Source: Erythrobacter sp.
Lineage (GTDB): Bacteria; Pseudomonadota; Alphaproteobacteria; Sphingomonadales; Sphingomonadaceae
Length of the DNA stretch: 64,000 nt
NCBI GenBank assembly: GCA_009993605.1
Contig: JAACTB010000012.1
Location: forward strand, 124,001 to 188,000
Direction of reading: 5' to 3'
Shown here piece after piece: positions 55,861-64,000 of the stretch (the first letter of the stretch is position 1; the number at the start of each line of letters is the position of its first letter). The notes below the pieces were generated by a model that was given only the letters and a program-made list of their open reading frames with translations, searched no databases and was not told the DNA's origin. Position numbers and translations under genes: made by a program.

Positions 55861-57327
55861 ATGCGCATTTTTCACAAATTGTTCCTGTTACTCTCACTCA
55901 CCGCGATGGTGTCAGCCTTGTCTGTGGCAGGAGTGTTGGCCTGGAACCTCGATCGCGGTTTTGGCGATTATCTTGATGCGCGCGACGTCGAAACGATGGA
56001 CAGTTTCGTTGCGGACTTCGAAGTGTTCCTTGCCGAACGCGATGCTATTGTTGTCGCTGCGGACTCCGACGAATTCCTGCGATCATCCATTCAGCAAATG
56101 GCACGCGCGGGCCGCCTTCGCGGCCTGAACCCGAATTTTCCGTCGTCCCAAATGGACGGCGCAGGTGATGGGCCCGTGCCCGACCGTCCCGACACGGGTC
56201 GGCGCGGTCCGCCTCCGGGCGCCTTTGGCCTCAGGCTGCGGGTCTATGATGATCAGGATCGTCTAGTGTTCGGACCGCGACCTGGCCCTGCTTCTTTGGA
56301 GGCGAACAGCCTGGAACGCCCTATCCGTTTCGATGGCGAAAATATTGGAACCGCGCGGTTGCTCCCCCGCGCTGCCGTTCCGCGAGCGGTCGATGAGCGG
56401 TTCCTGCGCAGCCAATTTATGGGCGCTCTTATCGTAATCAGCCTGTTGCTTGTAGGATCAGCAGTTTTTGCATGGTTGATCGCCAGCGCCGGGGTTCGCA
56501 GGATTACGAGCGTTCAATATGCAACCGAAGCGATTGCTTGTGGCGACCTTTCCGCACGCGTTCGAACGTCTGGCAACGACGAAATCGCCGCCTTGGGATC
56601 GAACGTTGATGAAATGGCTGAAAATCTGGAACAGCTGGAAAGCGCCCGTCGCCGCTGGCTGGCGGAAATCAGCCATGAACTTCGCACCCCTCTGACTGTT
56701 TTAACTGGCGAGTTGGCGGCTATGGAGGACGGGGTTCGTCCATTAAGTATGGATGCCGTCCATTCGTTATCGGACGAGGCCGAGCGCCTGAACCGGTTGA
56801 TCGACGATCTGCACTTTCTTGCAATGTCTGATCTGGGATCTGCGCCGACCAACTTCGGCCAGATTGATGCAGCTGATATCCTGCGTGATTTATCCGTTCG
56901 GTTCGGACCTGCGATTGCCGCTTCTGGCTTGAAGTTGGAAATCGCCGAAACAACGGATGAGGCGGTCCACGTCTTTTGGGATCAGCAGCGTATCGATCAA
57001 TTGCTCGGTAATGTTATCACCAACACGATCCGTTACACCGATCCGCCTGGCACGATTCGCCTTAATCTTATGGCAGAAGGCGAGGTTTGCACGATCATGA
57101 TCGAGGATACGCCTCCGGGAGTTCCAAGCGCATACTTGGCTGATCTTTTCGAACCACTGCACAGGCAAGAGGAAGCGCGCGACCGTAATTCCGGCGGTAG
57201 CGGACTCGGCCTGTCGGTGGCCAAGGCGATCGTCCTGACCCATGGCGGAACGATCAATGCTTCACCGTCGCAGCTGGGTGGGCTGTGCATCACCATTACT
57301 CTTCCCAGAGACGCGAGAGCAGCATGA
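55861..57327 (+). CDS. Sensor histidine kinase (BaeS-like)
   Basis: The 488-residue inner-membrane kinase has a helix at about 7-29, a periplasmic domain of about 150 residues, a second helix at about 181-203, HAMP, the phospho-acceptor His272 in AEISHELRTPL, N-box LLGNVITNTIRY, G1-like IEDTPPGVP and G2 GGSGLGLSVAKAI. The G1 form DTPPG is close to DSAPG of BaeS. The sensor loop near residues 100-122 has an Arg/Pro/Gly-rich stretch (DRPDTGRRGPPPGAFG). It overlaps the regulator gene as ATGA. Confidence 0.93.
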   Translation: MRIFHKLFLLLSLTAMVSALSVAGVLAWNLDRGFGDYLDARDVETMDSFVADFEVFLAERDAIVVAADSDEFLRSSIQQMARAGRLRGLNPNFPSSQMDGAGDGPVPDRPDTGRRGPPPGAFGLRLRVYDDQDRLVFGPRPGPASLEANSLERPIRFDGENIGTARLLPRAAVPRAVDERFLRSQFMGALIVISLLLVGSAVFAWLIASAGVRRITSVQYATEAIACGDLSARVRTSGNDEIAALGSNVDEMAENLEQLESARRRWLAEISHELRTPLTVLTGELAAMEDGVRPLSMDAVHSLSDEAERLNRLIDDLHFLAMSDLGSAPTNFGQIDAADILRDLSVRFGPAIAASGLKLEIAETTDEAVHVFWDQQRIDQLLGNVITNTIRYTDPPGTIRLNLMAEGEVCTIMIEDTPPGVPSAYLADLFEPLHRQEEARDRNSGGSGLGLSVAKAIVLTHGGTINASPSQLGGLCITITLPRDARAA

Positions 57328-58007
57328 CCGAACAGCGCACCATTTTTGTTGTCGAAGACGACCACAAGATCGCACAAATCGTGGCGGACTATCTGACGAG
57401 CAAGGGACATTTCCCCCGTATCTTTCCGGACGCCCGTTCGGTTATCGATGAGGCCCGCAGCGATCCCCCGGCGGCCATCGTGCTCGACATCATGCTGCCT
57501 GCAGGAAACGGCGTCGATCTGTGCCGCCAACTGCGCGAATTCTATCCTGCACCCATCCTGATGCTTACGGCGAAGGTAGAGGAAGTCGACAAGCTGAAGG
57601 CGCTCGACATTGGCGCGGACGATTACATCACCAAACCTTTCAGTCCTCGTGAGGTGGTCGCCCGGGTCAATGCCATGATCCGCCGTTCCGAAGGGCGCAT
57701 GACAAAGAACCCGGAAGGGCAAACCGTGCTGATCGACCGAGAGGGGCAGCGCATCGCCTGGCATGGCGAATGGCTGGATCTATCACGATCGCAGTTTCTG
57801 CTGCTCTCCGCCTTGATGGGCCATCCGGGCCGGGTCTATTCACGGGCGCAATTGCTGGATCAGCTTGGCGACCAGGCGATGGAAAGCGGTGACCGCGCAA
57901 TCGACAGCCACATGAAGAACATTCGTAAGAAAATGGCGACGGTCGAATGCGATCGCGGTGGCATCAGTTCGGTCTATGGATCGGGCTATCGCTTCGTCCC
58001 TGACTGA
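57324..58007 (+). CDS. OmpR-family response regulator (BaeR-like)
   Basis: The 227-residue protein has a receiver domain with phospho-acceptor Asp55 (AIVLDIMLPAG), acidic VVEDD, Lys in ITKPFSPRE, and a C-terminal winged helix with SRAQLLDQLG and SVYGSGYRFVPD. It is translationally coupled to the kinase. The likely targets are the neighbouring YHYH, EF-hand and receptor genes, though no binding site could be defined. Confidence 0.95.
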   Translation: MTEQRTIFVVEDDHKIAQIVADYLTSKGHFPRIFPDARSVIDEARSDPPAAIVLDIMLPAGNGVDLCRQLREFYPAPILMLTAKVEEVDKLKALDIGADDYITKPFSPREVVARVNAMIRRSEGRMTKNPEGQTVLIDREGQRIAWHGEWLDLSRSQFLLLSALMGHPGRVYSRAQLLDQLGDQAMESGDRAIDSHMKNIRKKMATVECDRGGISSVYGSGYRFVPD

Positions 58008-58059
58008 TCACTCGCATGGCGAGTTAGCCCACCTTCTCACCGATCAATGGGACGGACGC

Positions 58060-58578
58060 CTACTCAGCCGTAAAGAACGTATGGTCCAAAAGGCTGGAAG
58101 TAAGCACTGCTGTTTCGGTCAATTCGCCATGGCTGGCTTTCAATGTCAGATGATCATGCTGCGGACCTTCTCCGAACAGGCGAAACGTCACCTTCGGTTT
58201 CTTTGGCGGTATCGCGAAATCCACTCTGTTCATCACGACCAAGTAATCCATCCCCTTGGGGTTGCTGGACTGATGGTCCGTATGCGGGGCTGAAATCCAG
58301 ATCAAAGAACGGGTTTGACTGTTCGCCCCATCGGAAATCGAAAAGCCGTCGCGGAATTGCTGCTCGACTGCGTCCTTGTGCTTCTCTAGTTCGAGCGGCG
58401 AGATGGCACCATCGCCATCATCATCCACTTCGGTAAGTGCGCTGGCCGGAACTGATACGACAAGAAATGCGGAATTTTCCGCAATCTTCATCGTCGCGTT
58501 TCCTTCCTGCATCAAGTGAGCCTCCGCCGAGGTAGCGGCAATTGCCAAGACACTCGCCAGTAGCAATCGGCGGATCAT
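58060..58578 (-). CDS. Secreted EF-hand protein with predicted N-terminal His
   Basis: The 172-residue precursor has a signal peptide with AXA cleavage after AEA, giving a mature protein starting His-Leu-Met-Gln. One canonical EF-hand loop spans Asp52-Glu63 (DDDGDGAISPLE), with all calcium-ligand positions filled. The rest forms a beta-rich part with His pairs (HTDHQ and QHDHLTL). It overlaps the upstream YHYH gene as ATGA, so it is second in a two-gene operon. Role unknown; calcium binding is likely. Confidence 0.82.
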   Translation of the reverse strand: MIRRLLLASVLAIAATSAEAHLMQEGNATMKIAENSAFLVVSVPASALTEVDDDGDGAISPLELEKHKDAVEQQFRDGFSISDGANSQTRSLIWISAPHTDHQSSNPKGMDYLVVMNRVDFAIPPKKPKVTFRLFGEGPQHDHLTLKASHGELTETAVLTSSLLDHTFFTAE

Positions 58579-59894
58579 TGGCGTTCTCCGCGGGGTGGTC
58601 CTCGCCGACCGTTGCCTCTGCCACGAGATGGGCGGCCGCTGCTTTCGCCGCGCTGGCGCTCGGGTCGAACCTGAGCGTAAGCCTCAATGGATCCTTTCAC
58701 GCATCGCTGGACGTAAGGATAGGCATCGGTGGCATAGTAATGATAGATGCCGCCGGGAAATTCCGGCGTAGCGCCGAACCGGCCATTGCATTGGTCGAGA
58801 TCGCCTAGCCCCTCGACATATTCCCAGTCCTGCATGAAGGCACCCATAGGTATGATGTCGGGCGATGGCCGGTCGGGGTCAGGGGTCTGCTTCATACGAT
58901 AACTCGGTCGCATCTTCGTAAGCTCGCCAAGCAGAATATTAGGGTTGGCGTAGCCATAACGAGCGTAAACCGGAAAGCCGTCTGCCGCCCAGCCGATCAT
59001 CGCCATGCTTTTACCGGCCTTTTGTGCTTCGGTGAGCATGCCTTCCGGCACGCCATGATAATGATACGTTCCGTCCGGTTGGACATGGGCATTGTTCTGG
59101 TCTTCGCCAAAATCGAAGCTATCCTGCCCAAGAGCCTCAATATTCCATTGTCCACCGGAACCGGGGCCAAGGCCGCATTCTGCAGGATCGCGCACGTTGT
59201 CTGTGCAGCTACCGCCGGTTCCGGGATCGAACTTGATTCCGTTCAGGCCCATCACCGGCTCTTTTGCGCGGCCTCCGGGGCCGGAACGCAGAACTGGCGT
59301 CGTTGTCGCTGTGAACGAGACAGTCTGTTCAGCAATGCCGTTGGGGTTGGAAGGGTTCGGGAACTCCCCGACGGAATGGTTGGGAACGCCGTTTGCCGTC
59401 AGGACGCGCTGGCCGCGATCGCATGACCACGCCGCCTGACTTTGCAGGCCGATCTGCTCGTTCATCGCTTCAATTTGCAGATCGCACAGGACGCCGGCGG
59501 TATAAGCCTCTCTGCCAGAAACATTTGTTCCGAAATTCGATTCTGGTGGCGGAGGCCCATTGCCTCCTTGAGCAGGCGGTCCGTTAGCGCCCCGTCCTTC
59601 AGCGTTAGCACTGCCACCACCGCTGCCGACCGGCCTTTGGGCACTGTTCGGAACGCAGGCCAGCGGACGCTCCTGCGGTGCCATGCAGGTTCCTTCGGTG
59701 GACGCCCCGTCGGTGTCTATCACACTACAGCTATCTTGCTGCGCTTTCGCGACACAGGCTTTGAACATAGCTTCGGACGGCGTGCCGCCTCGTTGGGGGG
59801 GGCGGTCCGGTTGCTGCTGCGCATACAGGTTCGCGCTCGCCATAGTGGCAAGAGCGATCGTTGCGATCGATCCATATAGAACGGTTGATTTCAC
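58575..59894 (-). CDS. Exported YHYH-domain protein
   Basis: The 439-residue precursor begins at GTG 59894 (AGGA upstream) with a signal peptide (STVLYGSIATIALATMASANLYAQ). A Gly/Pro/Asn-rich segment with two Cys pairs follows. The YHYH domain has YHYH at 277-280 (DGTYHYHGVP), the GWAADGFPVYARYGYA segment and YHYY at 384-387, with DQCNGRFGATPEFPGG before it and QRCVKG after. The C-terminal tail is Arg/Gly/Pro-rich (GRGNGRRGPPRGERQ). The function of YHYH proteins is not established; the His/Tyr clusters and Cys suggest metal binding. Confidence 0.85.
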   Translation of the reverse strand: MKSTVLYGSIATIALATMASANLYAQQQPDRPPQRGGTPSEAMFKACVAKAQQDSCSVIDTDGASTEGTCMAPQERPLACVPNSAQRPVGSGGGSANAEGRGANGPPAQGGNGPPPPESNFGTNVSGREAYTAGVLCDLQIEAMNEQIGLQSQAAWSCDRGQRVLTANGVPNHSVGEFPNPSNPNGIAEQTVSFTATTTPVLRSGPGGRAKEPVMGLNGIKFDPGTGGSCTDNVRDPAECGLGPGSGGQWNIEALGQDSFDFGEDQNNAHVQPDGTYHYHGVPEGMLTEAQKAGKSMAMIGWAADGFPVYARYGYANPNILLGELTKMRPSYRMKQTPDPDRPSPDIIPMGAFMQDWEYVEGLGDLDQCNGRFGATPEFPGGIYHYYATDAYPYVQRCVKGSIEAYAQVRPERQRGESSGRPSRGRGNGRRGPPRGERQ

Positions 59895-60062
59895 GCGGCT
59901 TGTTCCTGTTTTCCATGAATAACTTGCACGCGGCGGTCCGCGATGTGAAATTGTTGCAACTGGAATGTGGGAGGAATGTGGAGAGCGGCGAAAACCGGCG
60001 CTCACATTCTCTCCACAGTCCGGTCTCAACTAACAATGCCAAGCCAACCAGCGGAGGGAACA

Positions 60063-61166
60063 ATGGAAGTCGAACGGAGCAATAGAGAAAGATCGACGCG
60101 TGGCGATAACAACCGGTTTTCGCGGTTAGGCTTTGCCGCAATCTCTGCGTGCACTTATGTCGCCGGTTGCGCGCCTGCCGCAAACGACACCGCACAGACA
60201 TCCGATCCAGTCGCGAATGCCCAAACACTTGCGCAAATTATCGAGCCATTCGACAAGGATGCGATTGTAGGCGAACCGAGTATCGTTCCTTGCACCCTTT
60301 CGGGCGGGACTGAAGCGCAATGTCTGTCGATTACTCTCAAACCTGAACCCGCAGCGTTTAAAATAGGCCCTTGGTGTCCCCGCAACATCGCCGATGGTCC
60401 GGAACTCTCCGGCATCTGGCTCGACGACGGGAAGGTGTATGACGCGGACGGCAAATTCATCCAGAACCTGTCGCGCTTTTACGACGATGATCGCTGGCAA
60501 TTGTTTGACCCCGAAACCGGCAAGATCAACGTCACCGACACAGAAGCGTCCTGCCAGGCAGCGGCACGGCCTGATGACGATCCGGCCTATCAGAATCACT
60601 GCGTCGAATGCCAGATCGACTATCTGCCTGCCGACCAGTTTCAGACCTATGTCATCCCCCTATCGCCGGTGCAGGTCGCCAGCGTCGAACCGCGGGTCGG
60701 GCATGACGGTGTGGGGATCGCCTATAGCGGAGTGAGGCTGGACGCCTCAGCGCCGCTGGACGCCATTCTGGACGCGCATACCTTGGCCCCATTTGACGAT
60801 TGCGGGGGGCATGTGAATCCCAATGTCGGATACCACATCCACGCGGTGACGGATTGCCTGAAATCCGTTCCGACAACCGCATCGCACGCGCCCAAACTGG
60901 GGCTTGCGCTCGATGGCTATCCCATTTTGGCGCGGCTGAACTTGGACGGGAAGGAACCAGAAGGTCTCGATCAGTGTCGCGGTCATGCGAGCGACGGACT
61001 GGGCTACCATTATCATGCCGGCGCAACTGGATCGAATGCGATCCTGGGTTGCCACAAAGCAGAAACCGGTTGCGTCCTGACGTCGGCGACGCAGACATGC
61101 GACGCCTCGCAGACGGTTCGCCGCGGACCGCCCGGCGGTGGGCGCCCGCCGCGCCCAGATGGGTAA
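60063..61166 (+). CDS. YHYH-domain lipoprotein
   Basis: The 367-residue precursor has a long basic N-region, a hydrophobic stretch and a lipobox (YVAGC). The YHYH-type domain shows CGGHVNPNVGYHIHA (YHIH at 257-260), GLALDGYPI, DQCRGHASDGLGYHYHAG (YHYH at 315-318) and a terminal CHKAETGC. The tail ends RRGPPGGGRPPRPDG. GGAGGGAACA lies before ATG 60063. It is divergent from the other YHYH gene and directly upstream of the TonB receptor, so the pair could act together at the outer membrane. Confidence 0.82.
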   Translation: MEVERSNRERSTRGDNNRFSRLGFAAISACTYVAGCAPAANDTAQTSDPVANAQTLAQIIEPFDKDAIVGEPSIVPCTLSGGTEAQCLSITLKPEPAAFKIGPWCPRNIADGPELSGIWLDDGKVYDADGKFIQNLSRFYDDDRWQLFDPETGKINVTDTEASCQAAARPDDDPAYQNHCVECQIDYLPADQFQTYVIPLSPVQVASVEPRVGHDGVGIAYSGVRLDASAPLDAILDAHTLAPFDDCGGHVNPNVGYHIHAVTDCLKSVPTTASHAPKLGLALDGYPILARLNLDGKEPEGLDQCRGHASDGLGYHYHAGATGSNAILGCHKAETGCVLTSATQTCDASQTVRRGPPGGGRPPRPDG

Positions 61167-61249
61167 GCGTCCCCTTTCAAGAATTGCACCCACCATACAT
61201 CGCGACAGCTTTGGGAGGAGCCATCGGTAACAAGAAAAGAACCAATTCA

Positions 61250-63676
61250 ATGACCAAGTTTCAGACCATGACCAGCGCGTTCGCGCTGACGCTGTCACTC
61301 ACCCACGCGCCATCGTTAGCGCAGGACAGCGAACCGGCAACGACGGCGCAGGCGGAACCCGACGTCGAAGTTGACGAGGACAACTTAATCGTTGTCACTG
61401 GCCAGCGCCTTCGCGATCAGGCCATTTCCTCCCAGCCGCCGATCGCCAGCTTCGACGAATACGACATCAAAGCGGTCGGCACTGGGTCGATTGAAGAGTT
61501 GTTGACCGCTTTGGGCTCGCAGGTCTCGACCGGGCGCGGGCGCGGCGGCGAACGTCCAGTAATTCTGGTTAATGGCCGCCGTATATCGAGCTTCCGCGAA
61601 TTGCGCTCCTATCCCCCCGAGGCTGTGCAGCGGGTCGATGTGCTGCCCGAAGAGGTCGCGCTGAATTACGGATACGGCGCGGACCAGCGCGTCGTGAATT
61701 TCATCCTGAAGGACAATTTCGAAAGCCGCGAAGTCGAAGTTGAGTATGCGCAGGCGGGCGCAGGCGGCTACGGCCAGTCCGAAGTTGAACTGACCTATCT
61801 GAAGATCGATGGCGCCGATCGCCTCAATTTCAATCTGAAACTGAACGACGCAACTGCTTTGACCGAAGCAGAACGCGGACTCTTCATCATTGATCCTGTC
61901 CTGCCCGGCGATCCCGAACCCGCGCAGTTCCGCACATTATTGCCAGATACCGCCGACATCGAAGCGACTGCGAACTGGTCGCGCGGATTGGGCGAACAGG
62001 GCACGGGCGGTTCGATCAGCGTCAACGGCGCGTTCGAGCGATCGGACAGCCTGTCGCTGGACGGCCTGAACACCGCTACGCTGGTTGCCGCAGACGGATC
62101 GAGCGCCCTACGCGCCTTTCCCGACGCGATCACCGCTGAAACCCGAACAGACACCTACTCACTGGGATCGACACTGGACCTGCCACTCGACGACTGGCGC
62201 TTCACCGCAACAATCGACGCAAACCGCGCGCAAACCGATACACAGATCGCGCGCAACGGCGATACAGATGGAGCGATCACCGCAGCTCTGGCGGGCGACA
62301 TCGCAATTGACGGACCACTACCGGCACTCGCCGATGCGGGTTTCGATTTTGCTCAATCCACAACGACCGAATTTTCCGGCCTGACAACTCTCTCGGGTCG
62401 ACCATTCTTGCTGCCAGGAGGCGAAGTCACGCTGACGGTCGATAGCGGGTTCGACTGGCAACGGATCGACAGCACGGACACGACCAATCCCGGTGTCGAG
62501 ACGCAACTAACGCGGGGCGATCTGTCCACGGGAGTCAATTTGGGCATACCGATCGCAAGCAGGCGCGACGAATTTCTGGCTTTCCTCGGCGATGTTGATT
62601 TGAACATCGGCGGCGGCGGCAACTATCTCTCGGATTTCGGCACAGTGTTCGATGCGGATGTCGGGCTGACCTGGAAGCCAACGGATACGCTAACGCTGCA
62701 ATCATCCTACCTCTTTCGCGAGGTAGCGCCAACCCTTGCCAATCTAAGCAATCCGACGATCGTCAGTCCCAACAATCTGATCTACGATTTTGCAACGGGT
62801 GACACGGTGTTGGTGGACCTGACCACTGGGGGCAACCCCGCGTTGTTGACTGAAACCCAGTCCGACTGGAAATATTCGATCAACTGGGATCTGCCGCAGA
62901 TTGCCGACAACATTCGCGAGGCGTCGATCAGGCTGGAATATTTCGACAATCATTCTAGCGATGTAACCTCTTCGTTCCCATCTCTGACCGCAGCGGTTGA
63001 GGATGCGTTCGGCGAACGGGTTACACGATCGGCAGACGGCACGCTGATCGCGCTCGATCAACGTTCGGTCACCTTCGCTGAAGTGTCCGCGCGCAGATTG
63101 AAAGCGAGCCTCAATCTGGGCGGCATGATTGGGCAGGAACCCGAACGGACGGAACGCCGGGATGGACCGCCATCCCTTCCGGGCGGCAATGGTCGCGATC
63201 GCCAGGGCCGCTGGCGCATGAGCCTCGATTATGGCTACGAATTATCGAACGAGGTTCAGATCGCCGACGACGGCATCGTGCTGGACCAGCTGGCCGGTGA
63301 TGCGCTGACGGCAACCGGCGTTCCGCGGCATACGATCGGCTTTCGCACTTTCGCCTTTTATCAGGGGCTGGGTGGCCGGCTCTCCTACGACTGGCAGTCG
63401 GGAACGCGGGTGAACGGCAGCGCCGATTCGGATAGCAGCGATTTGACCTTCGGCAGTATCGGCACGTTCGACCTGGGGCTGTTCGCCGACATGGAAACGC
63501 TGTTCGACGGTGAAAGCTGGCTGGACGGAACGCGGGTCTCGTTCGGTGTCGTTAACATATTTAACGAAAGACAGAGCGTAACGGACGCCGACGGTGTGAC
63601 CCCGATCCGTTATCTTCCGGCATTCCTCGATCCCGCCGGACGCACTTTCGAGGTCGAATTTCGCAAACTGTTCTGA
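61250..63676 (+). CDS. TonB-dependent outer-membrane receptor
   Basis: The 808-residue precursor has a signal peptide to about residue 24, a TonB box (NLIVVTGQ, 45-52), a plug with RPVILVNGRRISSFRELRSYPPEAVQRVDVLPEEVALNY-type features and a beta-barrel ending in Phe (EVEFRKLF). Near residues 632-650 an extracellular-type loop is Arg/Gly/Pro-rich (ERRDGPPSLPGG). The substrate is unknown; the adjoining YHYH lipoprotein is a likely partner. The start at 61250 fits the signal peptide. Confidence 0.9.
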   Translation: MTKFQTMTSAFALTLSLTHAPSLAQDSEPATTAQAEPDVEVDEDNLIVVTGQRLRDQAISSQPPIASFDEYDIKAVGTGSIEELLTALGSQVSTGRGRGGERPVILVNGRRISSFRELRSYPPEAVQRVDVLPEEVALNYGYGADQRVVNFILKDNFESREVEVEYAQAGAGGYGQSEVELTYLKIDGADRLNFNLKLNDATALTEAERGLFIIDPVLPGDPEPAQFRTLLPDTADIEATANWSRGLGEQGTGGSISVNGAFERSDSLSLDGLNTATLVAADGSSALRAFPDAITAETRTDTYSLGSTLDLPLDDWRFTATIDANRAQTDTQIARNGDTDGAITAALAGDIAIDGPLPALADAGFDFAQSTTTEFSGLTTLSGRPFLLPGGEVTLTVDSGFDWQRIDSTDTTNPGVETQLTRGDLSTGVNLGIPIASRRDEFLAFLGDVDLNIGGGGNYLSDFGTVFDADVGLTWKPTDTLTLQSSYLFREVAPTLANLSNPTIVSPNNLIYDFATGDTVLVDLTTGGNPALLTETQSDWKYSINWDLPQIADNIREASIRLEYFDNHSSDVTSSFPSLTAAVEDAFGERVTRSADGTLIALDQRSVTFAEVSARRLKASLNLGGMIGQEPERTERRDGPPSLPGGNGRDRQGRWRMSLDYGYELSNEVQIADDGIVLDQLAGDALTATGVPRHTIGFRTFAFYQGLGGRLSYDWQSGTRVNGSADSDSSDLTFGSIGTFDLGLFADMETLFDGESWLDGTRVSFGVVNIFNERQSVTDADGVTPIRYLPAFLDPAGRTFEVEFRKLF

Positions 63677-63973
63677 ACAATCTGTCCAACAATACGAAAA
63701 GTTCGATTTTCTCGTTTGCCTCCATATTCCTTCCATAGTCCAAGTCCAAATCATCAGTCATCGGAAGTGAACCGCGTTCCCCTTCGCGCTTCGATCCATT
63801 CCGATCGATTGGAGAACCGGACAAGAAGAAATAAAATTCAAGTTCTAATACTGCAGCAAGCGCAATCCTCCCATCGCTTGTTTGCAGCTTGGTGCCGCTG
63901 CACGGTTCAACTCCTCCCCCTGTTGATACGAGCTGTGTGGCGGCACTTTTTTCCAAACACAAAGGATAGTCAC
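63677..63973 (+). promoter_or_regulatory. Intergenic region before the edge gene, no gene seen
   Basis: About 300 relatively AT-rich bases follow the receptor gene. An open frame on the minus strand here overlaps the receptor end and lacks coding character. The AAAGGATAG word just before 63974 is a plausible ribosome binding site. Confidence 0.4.
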
Positions 63974-64000
63974 ATGAAGAAATTCATCTCCATCGCTCTG
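63974..64000 (+). CDS. Start of an exported-looking protein, cut by window edge
   Basis: ATG 63974 follows AAAGGA at good spacing and reads MKKFISIAL, a typical signal-peptide start. Only nine residues are visible, so nothing else can be said. It may be the next gene of the receptor cluster. Confidence 0.5.

Larger units (their letters stand above)
54060..64000. other. Putative accessory island following truncated comM
   Basis: From the comM break onward the content changes: paired repeats, small hypothetical proteins, a two-component system, YHYH proteins and a TonB-dependent receptor, with visibly more A/T in genes and spacers than in the flanking core. No integrase, transposase or attachment duplication was found, and the right end is outside the window. 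An alternative is a deletion in comM in an otherwise ancestral region. Confidence 0.5.

Noticed and set aside
63561..63962. Minus-strand open frame at the end of the receptor gene
   Set aside because: It overlaps the receptor C-terminus, has no recognisable domain or ribosome binding site and looks non-coding.
54060..64000. Search for integrase, transposase or tRNA at the island
   Set aside because: None was found in the visible part, so the region is called only a putative island.

Overview
The window is a GC-rich chromosome segment from an alphaproteobacterium, most likely order Sphingomonadales, family Erythrobacteraceae. This rests on gene order (mutM-rpsT-dnaA beside ubiE-ubiB, coaBC-dut, secB facing a Tim44-like gene with mltA and smr behind it, rpmH-rnpA-yidD-yidC-engB) and on protein character, not on a database search. 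No rRNA, tRNA, CRISPR array, transposase or integrase was recognised.

Region 1 (1-11,592) holds a partial L,D-transpeptidase, a DMT transporter, aconitase, a very Ser/Thr-rich PEP-CTERM-like surface protein, a ruvA/DsrE-like/small membrane protein/ruvB operon, aroC with an MsrQ-like cytochrome, and a helix-hairpin-helix lipoprotein. Region 2 (11,836-19,789) is a peroxide-defence block: ahpC, ahpF, katG, katA and an aldehyde dehydrogenase whose frame carries an amber codon at position 16. Region 3 (19,793-31,140) contains smr, mltA, the Tim44-like gene, secB, murJ, trpS, a lipoprotein, a membrane-bound winged-helix regulator facing a membrane protein across an operator-like triple repeat, dut, and a coaBC with an unusually long linker. 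Region 4 (31,091-53,246) is mostly housekeeping: ubiB, ubiE, mutM, rpsT, dnaA, a ThiF-type enzyme, sirtuin, dapB, nth, a dicarboxylate symporter, dapE, a P1-type nuclease, GST, a PAS-MCP protein, and engB-yidC-yidD-rnpA-rpmH.

Region 5 (about 54,060-64,000) looks accessory. It begins where comM is cut off just before its Walker A motif. Two copies of an approximately 120-bp structured repeat flank a small membrane gene. There follow a membrane protein, a BaeSR-like two-component system, an EF-hand secreted protein, two YHYH-domain proteins, a TonB-dependent receptor, and the start of another apparently exported protein at the window edge. The kinase sensor loop, both YHYH proteins and the receptor share an Arg/Gly/Pro-rich motif. 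My working reading is an envelope sensing and uptake system, possibly for a metal or metal complex. This is the best candidate here for an undescribed system, but its function is inference.
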